Assembly: GCA_035935115.1 (NCBI GenBank)
Contig: DASYXK010000021.1
Coordinates: 310,001-374,000 of the forward strand
Direction of reading: 5' to 3'
From: TA-20 sp035935115
GTDB lineage: Archaea > Thermoproteota > Nitrososphaeria > Nitrososphaerales > Nitrosopumilaceae
Length of the DNA: 64,000 nt
Positions 1 through 8,238 of the stretch are shown one piece after another. The notes below the pieces were generated by a model. The model made no database searches, was not told where the DNA came from, and was given only the letters and a program-made list of their open reading frames with translations. The position numbers and the translations under genes are program-made. Position 1 is the first letter of the stretch. Each line of letters starts with the position of its first letter.

Positions 1-925
1 CGCTTACTTCTCTTATCCAAAAAGGCAATGTAGTGACATGATACACATTTTGGGATGTGGGAAATCTTGTTAGGCTCTGAGAATTTATTTTATATTCAGT
101 GATAAAGCTTGTTCCGTGTTCAGTCAACCAGATAGTGTCATTTGATACAAAAAGATCAGTTGGTGAACCAAGTGAAATTTTTTCATCTGATGGTATTTCT
201 AGCGTTTTTTCAATATTTGTTACAACACCGCCATCAGATATGATGTGGTATTTTACAATTTTTTGTGTAGCAATCTCAGTAATCCATAAATTGTTATTTT
301 CTAAAAACAATCCAGCTGGCTGAGTGTCATTTCCTATGTTAAATTCAGAAATTATATATGGTTCAGTTTTGTTTTGAGTTTTTTGAATTACGCCTATAGT
401 ATTACTTGTAAGAGTGGTAAACCAAATCTTTCCATCCTTGTCTGATTTCATTTGAAAAGGAGCTGCACTTACTGAATGAAAGGCAGTAAATTGATCAGCG
501 TCTGGATTAAACTTCCAAATTAATTTTGTTCCTAGCTGCGAGAACCATATGTATCCATCATTATCTTGTAACATGGACCATACCATAAACGAACCATTTG
601 TAGTGTAATTTTGTGAATTTTCATTTCTTATTGGATATGATGCTATTTTTCCTTGGTTTGTATCAAATCTAAATAGTGAATTAATTTTAGAGCCCGCTAT
701 CCAAATAATTCCATTTTTATCAACCAAGATACCATTAGGCCAAGTTCCAACAGGCAAAGAATATTCTTTTACGTATAGATTATTATTTTGATTCTCAGTA
801 ACACTTGGAGGTAAACTGTTATCAGAGTTTTTTTCGCTTGATTTTAATACGTTTTCCATAGCAAATGCCAGAATTGCGACTGATGCGATCACACCAACTA
901 AAATAAGCCATTTTATTGAAGACAA
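1..925 (-). CDS. Vgb/streptogramin-lyase-like beta-propeller protein (partial at window edge)
   Basis: The reading frame is open from a TTG at 925 to the window edge, so the C-terminus is missing. The first 25 or so residues form one hydrophobic helix (WLILVGVIASVAILAFAM), a signal anchor, so the rest lies outside the membrane. The remainder repeats blades of the type 'G.IW....I..FD', for example DKNGIIWIAGS, DNDGYIWFSQLG and DKDGKIWFTTLTS. This is the pattern of the virginiamycin B lyase/NHL six-bladed propeller family. In Nitrososphaeria such proteins are common surface proteins and lyase activity is not established. TTG is chosen because no ATG lies upstream in frame and an AGGG lies just before it. 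The family is fairly sure, the substrate unknown. Confidence 0.75.
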   Translation of the reverse strand, partial: MSSIKWLILVGVIASVAILAFAMENVLKSSEKNSDNSLPPSVTENQNNNLYVKEYSLPVGTWPNGILVDKNGIIWIAGSKINSLFRFDTNQGKIASYPIRNENSQNYTTNGSFMVWSMLQDNDGYIWFSQLGTKLIWKFNPDADQFTAFHSVSAAPFQMKSDKDGKIWFTTLTSNTIGVIQKTQNKTEPYIISEFNIGNDTQPAGLFLENNNLWITEIATQKIVKYHIISDGGVVTNIEKTLEIPSDEKISLGSPTDLFVSNDTIWLTEHGTSFITEYKINSQSLTRFPTSQNVYHVTTLPFWIREVS

Positions 926-975
926 TTTCCCTAGTTACTGGTAATCTATTTCTCGTTATTAGTATCTTGCAAAAA

Positions 976-2055
976 TTATCTGTTGATTATTCTTTTTGAA
1001 GAAAGAATAATTATTGACATTATTGAAGCTGCAAGAACAATTGGCGCTAATTGACCAAACTCTGGTACTGCGTTTGTTCCTACTATTTCAATTGTGTGTG
1101 TGCTATGATGATAGTTGATTTCAAGCGTGGTTTCATCTTGTGTATCAGCTGTTTCAATAACATCAGCTTGTGACATAACCTGGCCGTCTATCATCACGCT
1201 AATGTTACCACTTAGTAATGATTTTGGAATGGTGATATCTGTTGTTCCTTTTGTACCAGTTTCACCGGAGACTGTAAAAGAGATCTTTTTTCCTTGCTCA
1301 TCAAACTGTAGATTGCTTACATTAGAATTACTTGCTAATTTTACATCAAAGTCTTTTCCTTCTGCTTTTACTGCAAATGCGTTAGGACTTACAACTACAA
1401 ACTTTGCTGAGGATTGCAGATTTCCTTGTGTTTTTAGTGTCAAGCTACCTACCAAGTTTGCACTTACATCAATTTTTGCATTTATTGTATATGCACCATT
1501 TCTTGCATTGTCAGACAAAGTAAATTGCGTGTTGTATTGCCCGTTACCATTTACCTGAATTTTTCCATCATTAACTATAGTGCCGTTATTATCTAATACC
1601 TGTATTGAAATTAGGTTTGCACCACCAAGCTCTGTAATCAAGCCTGACCAAATTGAGCCTTCAATTTTTATGTTGTCACCAGGTTTGTAAAGATGCTTAT
1701 CTGTTTCAACTGTAAACGAATTTTCTGAATTTGCAGATATTTTTTCATAAGATGATTTGTAGTTTTCGTGATATTGTGCCTGTGCATTTGAATGCGATGG
1801 ATAATTTTCATTAGATCCACCTTTATTTCCACCTGAATTTCCTGCAGAAGCATTAGCTTGAGTTGTAGAGTTTGACGCTATCTCTGTCTTTCCTAAATTA
1901 ATTTTTGCAGAAGCATCAGCATTTAGACCAATTTGTTCTTTTTGTGCAAATGCAGAAGATGATGAAAAATTAACTAGTAATCCTGCAAGACAGAGCACAA
2001 TTATGCTTGCAAGAAATTTTGATGGGTTATACGATTTAAAATCAGTATAATTCAT
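976..2055 (-). CDS. PEFG-CTERM surface protein
   Basis: A 359-residue exported protein. A signal peptide (roughly residues 14-37, ending SSAFAQ) is followed by an Asn/Ser/Gly-rich linker. Next comes a region starting ETDKHLYKPGDNIKIEGS, typical of the Ig-like MG2-type domains of thaumarchaeal surface proteins. The C-terminus has VPEFG, a hydrophobic helix and a short basic tail (SSKRIINR). That tripartite tail is the PEFG-CTERM signal thought to be cut by an archaeosortase and anchored at the cell surface. The function of the mature protein is unknown; adhesion or cell-envelope structure is an inference. It is transcribed away from the micro-gene cluster to its right. Confidence 0.85.
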   Translation of the reverse strand: MNYTDFKSYNPSKFLASIIVLCLAGLLVNFSSSSAFAQKEQIGLNADASAKINLGKTEIASNSTTQANASAGNSGGNKGGSNENYPSHSNAQAQYHENYKSSYEKISANSENSFTVETDKHLYKPGDNIKIEGSIWSGLITELGGANLISIQVLDNNGTIVNDGKIQVNGNGQYNTQFTLSDNARNGAYTINAKIDVSANLVGSLTLKTQGNLQSSAKFVVVSPNAFAVKAEGKDFDVKLASNSNVSNLQFDEQGKKISFTVSGETGTKGTTDITIPKSLLSGNISVMIDGQVMSQADVIETADTQDETTLEINYHHSTHTIEIVGTNAVPEFGQLAPIVLAASIMSIIILSSKRIINR

Positions 2056-2157
2056 GGATATCGATAGATCAAAAAAGTGTTAAATAAACAATACTATCCC
2101 TTTGCACTAAAATTTTGTATTCTAAAAAATAGAAGTATAGTTAATTAATAAAAAAGG

Positions 2158-2430
2158 TTAGGGGCTAGATGCCCAATCTAGGGCTTGGCCAGTGGTGTAG
2201 AACGAACTGTCAGGTTGGTGTTTTACATAATTTTGACAATCGTTTTCAAAACTGTAGCAGTGCCCACTTGGTGATAAAATCTGTGTGTTTGCAGCACTTG
2301 GCGTCTGTGCTGGATTTGCAACCTGGGCACTTGCCGCCATAACGCCCCCTATTGATACCATTACTGCAGCAAAGATTCCTGCTGCAATAAGGTACGCGTT
2401 TCTTCTTTGAATTTGGTTTGTTGTTTTCAT
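2158..2430 (-). CDS. Small secreted protein of unknown function
   Basis: The frame is open up to 2496, but the ATG at 2430 gives a normal signal peptide: MKTTNQIQRR, then a hydrophobic stretch ending MAASAQ. The mature part is only about 55 residues and has two cysteines (GHCYSFENDCQNY) that could form a disulphide outside the cell. No domain recognised. Comparable short secreted proteins are frequent in this lineage. Confidence 0.6.
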   Translation of the reverse strand: MKTTNQIQRRNAYLIAAGIFAAVMVSIGGVMAASAQVANPAQTPSAANTQILSPSGHCYSFENDCQNYVKHQPDSSFYTTGQALDWASSP

Positions 2431-2612
2431 GATGGCAGTAATCACAATTAAATTAATAACGTCTGTGATACAAACATCAAAAACAATCATCAACAAATTA
2501 CCATTATAATATAATTTACAGATAAAAAATCAAAGTTGTCACATCACTTTTACTTTTCATTTTGAGAATTGTCCCTCAAATATAATATACAAAAATCACC
2601 ATATGATATATC

Positions 2613-2696
2613 ATGTCAAAAATACAACATCAACACAAGTGGACTGTTATTTCCTCACACTGGGAATGCGAGATCTGTGGGAGGACATATGGCTAA
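2613..2696 (+). CDS. 27-residue HKW/CxxC micro-protein, copy 1
   Basis: ATG at 2613 starts a 27-residue reading frame with HQHKW, an SSHW and a closing CEICGRTYG. A second copy at 61336-61422 matches at most positions (HKW.V.S.HW.C.ICGRTYG). Conservation of protein sequence between two distant loci is the main evidence that this tiny frame is translated. The histidines and the CxxC could bind one zinc or copper ion. The stop overlaps an ATG (ATGGCTAA), just as in the second copy, but here the overlapping frame ends after ten codons. Confidence 0.6.
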   Translation: MSKIQHQHKWTVISSHWECEICGRTYG

Positions 2697-2713
2697 GATA
2701 ACAAGCTGGGGAG

Positions 2714-2971
2714 TTGTGTAGAGTGCTAGATAATTCTAAGAAGGTGTTTTTATCTCCAAGTTGTCTTAAAGATAAAACAGTAATGGAAAGAATACTACAA
2801 GTTCTTGATGGCTACAATGTGCCAAAAGATAGAGTGTTTCTTGAAGTAAACATGAACATTCTAAACTCAGGTGATTACATCATTCGTTGTTCTGATGAAA
2901 TGGCAAAGTTGTTTGAAGTACAGATGACTGTACCATTTGGTTTTACGACAAATCTGGTAGGAAAAATCTAG
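2714..2971 (+). CDS. Hypothetical protein, 85 residues
   Basis: A frame with TTG at 2714 or GTG at 2723 as start; the body (KKVFLSPSCLKDKTVMERI onward) has a balanced amino-acid mix and alternating strand/helix character, but I recognise no family. It lies just downstream of the micro-protein at 2613 and could share its transcript. The reverse strand overlaps only at the last few bases with a possible membrane peptide. Real coding is likely but not certain. Confidence 0.45.
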   Translation: MCRVLDNSKKVFLSPSCLKDKTVMERILQVLDGYNVPKDRVFLEVNMNILNSGDYIIRCSDEMAKLFEVQMTVPFGFTTNLVGKI

Positions 2972-3072
2972 AATAAGGAAAATTTTGGGCATCCGTCTAT
3001 ACATATGAACCAAATTGTAGTTATTGCACCAATCACAATTAGCGAACCAAAAACTATCAACCATTTATCCAA
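2968..3072 (-). CDS. Single-helix membrane micro-protein
   Basis: A TTG-started 34-residue frame: MDKW, then a long hydrophobic helix (LIVFGSLIVIGAITTIWFI), then CIDGCPKFSLF. The shape (positive start, one membrane helix, short Cys-containing tail) matches other one-helix peptides in this window at 26039 and 62277. No family is known to me. Evidence is compositional only. Confidence 0.35.
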   Translation of the reverse strand: MDKWLIVFGSLIVIGAITTIWFICIDGCPKFSLF

Positions 3073-3159
3073 TATGTGATATTAGTTCTCTTTTGGTTAA
3101 ATCTTGTCGTTTCATCTCCCGACAATTTGACACAACTAATTGTGCACTAGAATTTTGAA

Positions 3160-3558
3160 TTATATTTTACGAGCAATCTTCCATGCATTTTTTACTTTTT
3201 TTAGTCCAATATGTGAATAAAACGAATTTGATTCTGGTGCTGATAATAAAAGTATCATAACTTCATTACCAAGTGTTTTTTGCGCTGTCTTGAGCAGCTT
3301 TTTTCCAATTCCAAAACGTTGGTATTTTTTATCAACAGCCAAATCAGATACGTAGCAACAATAACTAAAGTCTGTTACTGCACGCAGTATTCCTACCAGC
3401 TTCTTGTCGTCTCTTGCACATATGATGAGATTTGCATTTGCGATCATGCGTTTAATTCTACCAATATCCTTAACAGGTCTTCGTATGCCAGAATTAACAA
3501 ACAGTGTAGCTACCTCTTTTGGTCTCAAGTCTGGATTTAACAGATATGATAGTTTCAT
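3160..3558 (-). CDS. GNAT-family N-acetyltransferase
   Basis: A 132-residue single-domain acetyltransferase. The acetyl-CoA pyrophosphate-binding motif A is clear: VSDLAVDKKYQRFGIGKKLL, with the Q/RxxGxG/A-type loop QRFGIG. The strand and tail NSFYSHIGLKK fit motif B of the family. The usual reaction is transfer of an acetyl group from acetyl-CoA to an amine. The substrate cannot be told from sequence; small-molecule or protein N-termini are both possible. It stands alone between intergenic gaps. Confidence 0.85.
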   Translation of the reverse strand: MKLSYLLNPDLRPKEVATLFVNSGIRRPVKDIGRIKRMIANANLIICARDDKKLVGILRAVTDFSYCCYVSDLAVDKKYQRFGIGKKLLKTAQKTLGNEVMILLLSAPESNSFYSHIGLKKVKNAWKIARKI

Positions 3559-3755
3559 TAAATTACTTGTCTTGGTTTATTCCTTCTCTTGAAGATTTTG
3601 CACTAGATTTCGTCCTAAAGAGGGAAACCACCCGCAAATATCGGGTCCTATCAGATACATTCTCCCTTGCGTAGTCTCCATACAGATTACAGTGTTGTAA
3701 TCCTGTAAAATATTGCCAAATGATGTTTGAAAATACATTCAACATACATAAAACA

Positions 3756-4532
3756 TCAATTTAATGAATTTAATTTTTTGATTTTCCTTCTTTTATTGTA
3801 TAATCTAATTCCAAAAAACATTGCACAAAATATTGCAGCGCCGCCAAGTATTGCAATTAAAACCATCATTGGTTCACCAAACAGAATTGATGGTTCTGAG
3901 GACGGAGCTACTACAACAGATGGAGCTGTTGTAACAGATGGAGCTGTTGTAACAGATGGAGACATTGGTGCTGCGGCATGTAGTGATTCACCACCCGGAG
4001 CTGCATTTTTTGCTTCCATCTGAGGAGCAGATTGTACAATTTCCGGAGATTGACTTTTTTCTGCAAAATAAATTCCTGATGCGCCAACAGCAAAAGCTGC
4101 AAAGCTTGCAAGATACTGTCTAAGCTTTAGCAGCACAGTTTCTTTTTTTGGTTGAGAAACACTGTTACCTGATGAATTTTCTGGAGGAATTATTACAAGG
4201 GCGGTCTTTACTGGACCATAATATTTCATTTTTTTATTTTTTGAGCTTAATTCTATTTTTTCTACTTTTACCAATCCAACGCTTAACAGTCTGTTTATGT
4301 GCCAATTAATTAATGGAAGTGAGATGTTCAAAGCCTTGGCCAGATCATTTGGGCTCACAATACCCTGTGAAATCTTTCCAAATATGGCTCTGCCAGTATC
4401 ATTTGCCAGCTCTTCACCAATGATTTTAATTCGTTCATCTTCAGTACTAATGATTTCAAGGTATTCCTCAGCTTTTATTGCAAGATCATCTGTTTTTTGA
4501 TCTTCCCCAGAATCACTATCAACATCATGCAT
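3756..4532 (-). CDS. Membrane-anchored winged-helix (ArsR-like) regulator
   Basis: The N-terminal part holds a winged helix: ISQGIVSPNDLAKALNISLP followed by INWHINRLLSVGLVKVEKIE, the layout of ArsR-type DNA-binding domains. Two hydrophobic segments follow, LRQYLASFAAFAVGASGIYF and MMVLIAILGGAAIFCAMFFG. Between them is a Pro/Ala/Thr-rich loop with a short direct repeat (SVTTAP twice, about 3918-3960). Its ATG at 4532 (MHDVDSDSGED) is preferred over the slightly longer start at 4547. The architecture suggests a one-component regulator that reads something at or outside the membrane. Target unknown. Confidence 0.75.
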   Translation of the reverse strand: MHDVDSDSGEDQKTDDLAIKAEEYLEIISTEDERIKIIGEELANDTGRAIFGKISQGIVSPNDLAKALNISLPLINWHINRLLSVGLVKVEKIELSSKNKKMKYYGPVKTALVIIPPENSSGNSVSQPKKETVLLKLRQYLASFAAFAVGASGIYFAEKSQSPEIVQSAPQMEAKNAAPGGESLHAAAPMSPSVTTAPSVTTAPSVVVAPSSEPSILFGEPMMVLIAILGGAAIFCAMFFGIRLYNKRRKIKKLNSLN

Positions 4533-4761
4533 GATGTAGTACCTCACATTTCCATTTAAAAGGGCTTTTCATGAATTGTTCAGTAAAAAGTTCTAAAGGT
4601 AAAAGCATCATAATTTTTGTAAATTTAATAATTAAGACGGCAAAATAATGTTTTTAAGTATTTGGCAGTATTGATACGATTTTTTTTATTTATCATGTTG
4701 TGATGTGGTTTAGTGAGCTCAAAACCAAAGTAATGGAGCCCACAAACATACCAAATACCCA

Positions 4762-4796
4762 CAACAGGGGTGGTAAAGTCAATCTACCCCCTGTTG
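4762..4796. other. Perfect 9-bp inverted repeat (hairpin)
   Basis: CAACAGGGG at 4762-4770 and CCCCTGTTG at 4788-4796 are exact reverse complements around a 17-nt loop. It lies 28 bases past the stop of the leftward DoxX gene, in otherwise AT-rich DNA. It could be a 3'-end stabilising hairpin for that transcript, or an operator. Archaeal termination does not normally need hairpins. Confidence 0.5.
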
Positions 4797-4823
4797 GTTA
4801 ATTTTCTAATTATACTCTGACAT

Positions 4824-5240
4824 TTATTGTAAAAATCTTGGAATCCTTTTTACAATGTGAGAAATTGAAACTCTGCCAGGTCCAGTCACTATAAGGACTA
4901 GAAGTATGGCAAGTGCAATCAGATCTAGCTCGACTCCTCCTGGCCCAGAAAAACTCTTTAATTTTTTTATAAAGAATATCACACCAAGCATTTCTATTGC
5001 AAGAAGAGAGCTTGCTATTCTAGTAAGTACACCCGATACAAGCAAAATACCTCCGAGAAGCTCCAAAAGCGCTACAGGATATTGCATTTCAGGCGGAAGA
5101 CCTACACTTATGAAAAAACCTCTAGATCCTGGATCAAATTTTCCAATACTATGAACGATAAAAAGAACTCCAGCTACCGATCTTATTCCAAAATGGGCAA
5201 TGTCATGGAGTTTACTTTCTTTGAATTTTGCTTCGGCCAA
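4824..5240 (-). CDS. DoxX-family membrane protein, copy 1
   Basis: A 138-residue integral membrane protein with about four hydrophobic segments and the conserved HDIAHFGIR start, GKFDPG, LELLGGILLVSGVLTRIA and a closing GPGRVSISH. These are hallmarks of the DoxX/DoxD-like superfamily, named after a thiosulphate:quinone oxidoreductase subunit. Most members have no proven reaction. A paralog at 54091-54507 has the same length and the same last 12 or so residues pattern (KKIPRFLQ), so the two are recent or strongly constrained duplicates. Confidence 0.85.
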   Translation of the reverse strand: MAEAKFKESKLHDIAHFGIRSVAGVLFIVHSIGKFDPGSRGFFISVGLPPEMQYPVALLELLGGILLVSGVLTRIASSLLAIEMLGVIFFIKKLKSFSGPGGVELDLIALAILLVLIVTGPGRVSISHIVKRIPRFLQ

Positions 5241-5453
5241 TTCAATCTAGTTATGAAATAATGATGAATTGAACTTTGCTATATACACAAATTATTGCAA
5301 GGTGACTAGTAATCACAAAACTTGGTCACATGAAATTTTGTCAAGTTACCACTAGTGAGACAATTTAGATTCTCAAGATGCATCATTGAATAGCAAGTAT
5401 GATAAGTGGAATCGTACAAATGTATTTACGATGGAAAACACAAGTGATAATCA

Positions 5454-6065
5454 ATGGATGATATCATAATTAATTCGTCACAGGAAGAACGGGGACACAT
5501 AGATGAGTTAGATGTCAGACCAAACGATTCCAAAGTTCTTGATGTACTAAGTGGGAACAACTCAAACTACACCTTCAGAGGAATGATGAGGAAATTGGGC
5601 ATGCACCAAGAGAGCTTGTCACGTTCATTACAACGATTACATGAATTAGATCTCATCGAAAAATCCCAGCTAGGATACAAGCTAAGTGAAAAAGGAGCAT
5701 TTTTAGCAAAAGAAGATCCTAAATTAAAAATTTCACACACCCCACTTCTTCAAACATATGTCCCATCAAATGTTCATGCAAGCGACATAATCAGCAACAT
5801 GGCAGGGCGATGGTTCAAAAATCTACGGTGGATTGGCATGGTAGAAACTCAGACCGATCATGTATTGCAATGGTTAAGTGAGTTTAGCTCATTTGATCTA
5901 AATCTCAGAGTTGCACCAAATTACATAACCATAGAATCAAGCGCAACAAATGAGAAAGACAAGGCAGATGCAATGATTAGTGCATACAGAATCATCCAAG
6001 AGGTATCCAAGCTATACGGAAGCCAGTACGGTAGTTTTTCAAATCCAAATAACAAATTAAACTAA
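5454..6065 (+). CDS. Winged-helix transcriptional regulator
   Basis: Residues about 25-90 form a winged helix: VLDVLSGNNSNYTFRGMMRK, LGMHQESLSRSLQRLHELDL, then a wing (EKSQLGYKLSEKG). The C-terminal 100 residues (from SNVHASDIISNMAGRWF) are not recognised and may be a sensing or dimer domain. It ends just before the proteasome beta gene, in the same direction, so it is probably co-transcribed with it and may control it. This pairing is inference. Confidence 0.75.
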   Translation: MDDIIINSSQEERGHIDELDVRPNDSKVLDVLSGNNSNYTFRGMMRKLGMHQESLSRSLQRLHELDLIEKSQLGYKLSEKGAFLAKEDPKLKISHTPLLQTYVPSNVHASDIISNMAGRWFKNLRWIGMVETQTDHVLQWLSEFSSFDLNLRVAPNYITIESSATNEKDKADAMISAYRIIQEVSKLYGSQYGSFSNPNNKLN

Positions 6066-6125
6066 ACTGTGACTGGATTTTTTGATGCGTGGTCAACTAA
6101 TAGGCAGCACACTATCATACCATTA

Positions 6126-6704
6126 ATGACAACAATAGTTGGAATAAAAACAAAAGAAGGAGTTGTTCTTGGTTCTGATAAAAGAGCAAGTAAAGGCTTT
6201 TTCATTGGATCAAAAATAACACAAAAAATTGCAAAAATTGATGAGACCTTGGCAATAGCAATAGCAGGACAGCTATCAGACGCGGAATATCTTATCAAGG
6301 TTGCAAAAGCAGAAAGAAAGCTGATAGAGCTACGGAGAGGATTTCCATTGGATGTGAAAGAATCAACTAGATTGATTGCAAATTTGGCATACTCTGGGCT
6401 TAGAAACTACCAGCCATACTATGTAGAATTGTTAGTTGCAGGAGTTGATCAAGACGGTGGACATGTCTTTGTTGCAGACATGAGCGGTGCAATAACTAAT
6501 GAAGATTTTGCAGCATCAGGTTCTGGTTCACCAATAGCATATGGTGTTCTTGAAAGTGTATACAACAAAGACATCACTAACGAAAAAGCAAAAGAGATAG
6601 CAAGTAAGGCAGTAGCCGCTGCAATGGAACGCGACCCTAGTTCTGGCAATGGAATTGATGTGTTAGCAATTCCAAACTTGTTGGTAAAGGAGGTAGCTAG
6701 ATAA
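6126..6704 (+). CDS. psmB: 20S proteasome beta subunit
   Basis: A catalytic beta subunit. Starting at the ATG at 6126, the protein begins M-TTIVGIK, so removal of Met exposes Thr1 directly; with that numbering Asp17 (SDKRAS) and Lys33 (TQK) are in the canonical catalytic places. A GTG at 6069 would add a 19-residue propeptide (TGFFDAWSTNR...), which is also possible. The C-terminal part has the GSGS loop expected near the active site (ASGSGSP). The product is the proteolytic ring of the archaeal proteasome. The stop is followed immediately by the alpha gene. Confidence 0.9.
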   Translation: MTTIVGIKTKEGVVLGSDKRASKGFFIGSKITQKIAKIDETLAIAIAGQLSDAEYLIKVAKAERKLIELRRGFPLDVKESTRLIANLAYSGLRNYQPYYVELLVAGVDQDGGHVFVADMSGAITNEDFAASGSGSPIAYGVLESVYNKDITNEKAKEIASKAVAAAMERDPSSGNGIDVLAIPNLLVKEVAR

Positions 6705-7373
6705 ATGTCAGAAGATTCATCTGCTGGAATTGGAAGATTTGCAAACTTTTACGGCCCACAGGGCAGACTGATTCTAGTTGACAGTGCACTAGAGGCAGTA
6801 AACAGAGGTTCGACAACAATTGGAATCAAAACACCAGAATTTGCCTTGATATCAAGCCACATCAAACCAACGCGTACACTAATAGACCCTTCAGAGAAGA
6901 TATTTGCCATCGACTCACATGTTGGCGCCACAGGCTCTGGATACATTGGGGACATCTTGCAACTAATTGATGAGCTACGCGTTGAAGCACAAAGACACAG
7001 ACTAACCTTTGAGAATTCCATTGACGTAAACTCTCTAGCAAAACACCTGGGAACATTTCTACATAGATATACTATCTATGCAGTAAGACCGCAAGCTGCC
7101 TCAGTGATAATAGCTGGTGTTGACCAAAAGGGAGTTCAGCTATACCAAGTAGATCCTAGTGGAACTTTCTTTGGAGGATCAGGATTTGCAATAGGCCAGT
7201 CCTCAGATGTAGCATTGACTGAGATTCAAAGAGAGTATAGCGCAGATATGAACATAGAACAAGCACTCAAGCTAAGCAACAAGGCAATAGAAAAGGCGCT
7301 TGGTGAAAGACCCGTTGTGGAAACTGGAATTGTTACCATAAAAGAAAAAGAGTTTAGAAAAATTCCACAATAA
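6705..7373 (+). CDS. psmA: Divergent 20S proteasome alpha subunit
   Basis: The start codon follows the beta stop with no gap. Residues about 15-45 match the alpha-family gate/N-terminal helix and first strand: YGPQGRLILVDSALEAVNRG then STTIGIK, compared with the usual SPDGRL.QVEYALEAV.RGT. The typical YDRAITVF segment before it is replaced by GIGRFANF and the QVEYA motif by LVDSA. There is no N-terminal catalytic Thr, as expected. It likely pairs with the adjacent beta subunit to make a 20S particle. The divergence suggests a second, specialised proteasome rather than the main one. Confidence 0.8.
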   Translation: MSEDSSAGIGRFANFYGPQGRLILVDSALEAVNRGSTTIGIKTPEFALISSHIKPTRTLIDPSEKIFAIDSHVGATGSGYIGDILQLIDELRVEAQRHRLTFENSIDVNSLAKHLGTFLHRYTIYAVRPQAASVIIAGVDQKGVQLYQVDPSGTFFGGSGFAIGQSSDVALTEIQREYSADMNIEQALKLSNKAIEKALGERPVVETGIVTIKEKEFRKIPQ

Positions 7374-7391
7374 TTTTTTTATTTTTTACCG
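7374..7391 (+). terminator. T-rich terminator after the proteasome pair
   Basis: Directly after the alpha stop the + strand reads TTTTTTTATTTTTTA, the oligo-T type of archaeal transcription terminator. The opposite gene converges from the right. Confidence 0.5.
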
Positions 7392-7637
7392 TTAAGGTTT
7401 TCTTTTTATTTCTTTGAAAATTTTTACTGCTTCAAGATGAGAGCAATTTGCCATTATGCCCTTTCCGTGATGAAATTTGTAGAAGTTTTTGAATCCCTGG
7501 CAGTCACATGAATCGGATGTTACAAAATATGATTTTGAAGGATCGCTTGAGGATCTTACCTGATATAGGTCATCTTCTATTTTCACTACGCCGTTTTTAG
7601 CAAGCTCTTTTGCTTTGCGAATAGTACTTGCACTCAT
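7392..7637 (-). CDS. SWIM zinc-finger protein
   Basis: An 81-residue protein whose core is a SWIM motif, CxC...CxH: DSCDCQGFKNF followed by ANCSHLEAV. The N-terminus (STIRKAKELAKNGVV) looks helical and basic. SWIM domains bind DNA or proteins and are found in archaeal recombination-mediator-like proteins. No partner gene is evident next to it; the MarR gene upstream is on the same strand 60 bases away. Confidence 0.75.
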   Translation of the reverse strand: MSASTIRKAKELAKNGVVKIEDDLYQVRSSSDPSKSYFVTSDSCDCQGFKNFYKFHHGKGIMANCSHLEAVKIFKEIKRKP

Positions 7638-7697
7638 GTATTTGTTGATGCGTTTGTTCTTTTTAAAACCTATTCTTTGGTTCCAATATTCTTTATT

Positions 7698-8174
7698 TTA
7701 ATGATGTGCTATACCTTCATTTTTAGCAATATAGGAATCAGCGTTTGCAGTTATTTTCTTTAGTGTGTTTCTGGTAAATTCCAAATCATTTTCTGAAATA
7801 TTTTTAAAAAAAATCTTTCGCATACGAAGGATGATTTCTATTATTGGATCAACAAATGATTCAGATTTTGCTGTTAGAAAGACATTGTTATTTCTTCTAT
7901 CTTTTGGATCAATTCTACGCTCAACTAATCCCTTTTTTTCCATCCCATCAATTATTGGAACAAGCGTAGTACTATCAACAAAAATTCTTTCTGCAAGATC
8001 TTTTTGTGAAATTCCATTTTGAATAGATAGTACTAGTATGACCTTCCATTGACCACCAGAAAGCCCATACTGCCCACGTAATTCAACATCTAATGCCCTT
8101 TCAAGAGATTTTGAGGCATTTTTAACGGCCAGGCCTAAGCTGTTTTCAAAGTCTATTTTCTTCACAATTGGCAT
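7698..8174 (-). CDS. MarR-family transcriptional regulator
   Basis: A 158-residue protein with the full MarR fold: helix ARG-QYGLSGGQWKVILVLS, recognition helix ISQKDLAERIFVDSTTLVPI, and the wing VERRIDPKDRRNNNVFLT containing the diagnostic DxRDRR-type motif. MarR proteins are homodimers that usually repress adjacent divergent genes and respond to small phenolic or oxidative signals. The divergent secreted operon at 8239 and the palindrome at 8197-8210 between them make autoregulation plus control of that operon likely. Confidence 0.9.
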   Translation of the reverse strand: MPIVKKIDFENSLGLAVKNASKSLERALDVELRGQYGLSGGQWKVILVLSIQNGISQKDLAERIFVDSTTLVPIIDGMEKKGLVERRIDPKDRRNNNVFLTAKSESFVDPIIEIILRMRKIFFKNISENDLEFTRNTLKKITANADSYIAKNEGIAHH

Positions 8175-8196
8175 ACCATTGAACCCGATACAAATG

Positions 8197-8220
8197 ATTG
8201 GTACACCAATAGTTATATAC
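8197..8220 (+). promoter_or_regulatory. Candidate MarR operator next to a TATA box
   Basis: ATTGGT-AC-ACCAAT (8197-8210) is a perfect inverted repeat and is followed at once by the TATA-like TTATATAC (8213-8220). The start codon of the rightward gene lies about 20 bases further on, so its transcript would be nearly leaderless. A dimer bound at the palindrome would overlap the BRE/TATA region and block TFB/TBP. Binding by the divergent MarR protein is inferred from position. Confidence 0.5.
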
Positions 8221-8238
8221 CTTTAAGCTAATTATCTT

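Noticed and set aside
3563..3745. 60-codon frame upstream of GNAT
   Set aside because: Unremarkable composition and no start signal; likely chance.
3918..3962. Tandem repeat as a CRISPR or mobile element
   Set aside because: It is an in-frame repeat encoding SVTTAP within the membrane regulator, with no spacers.
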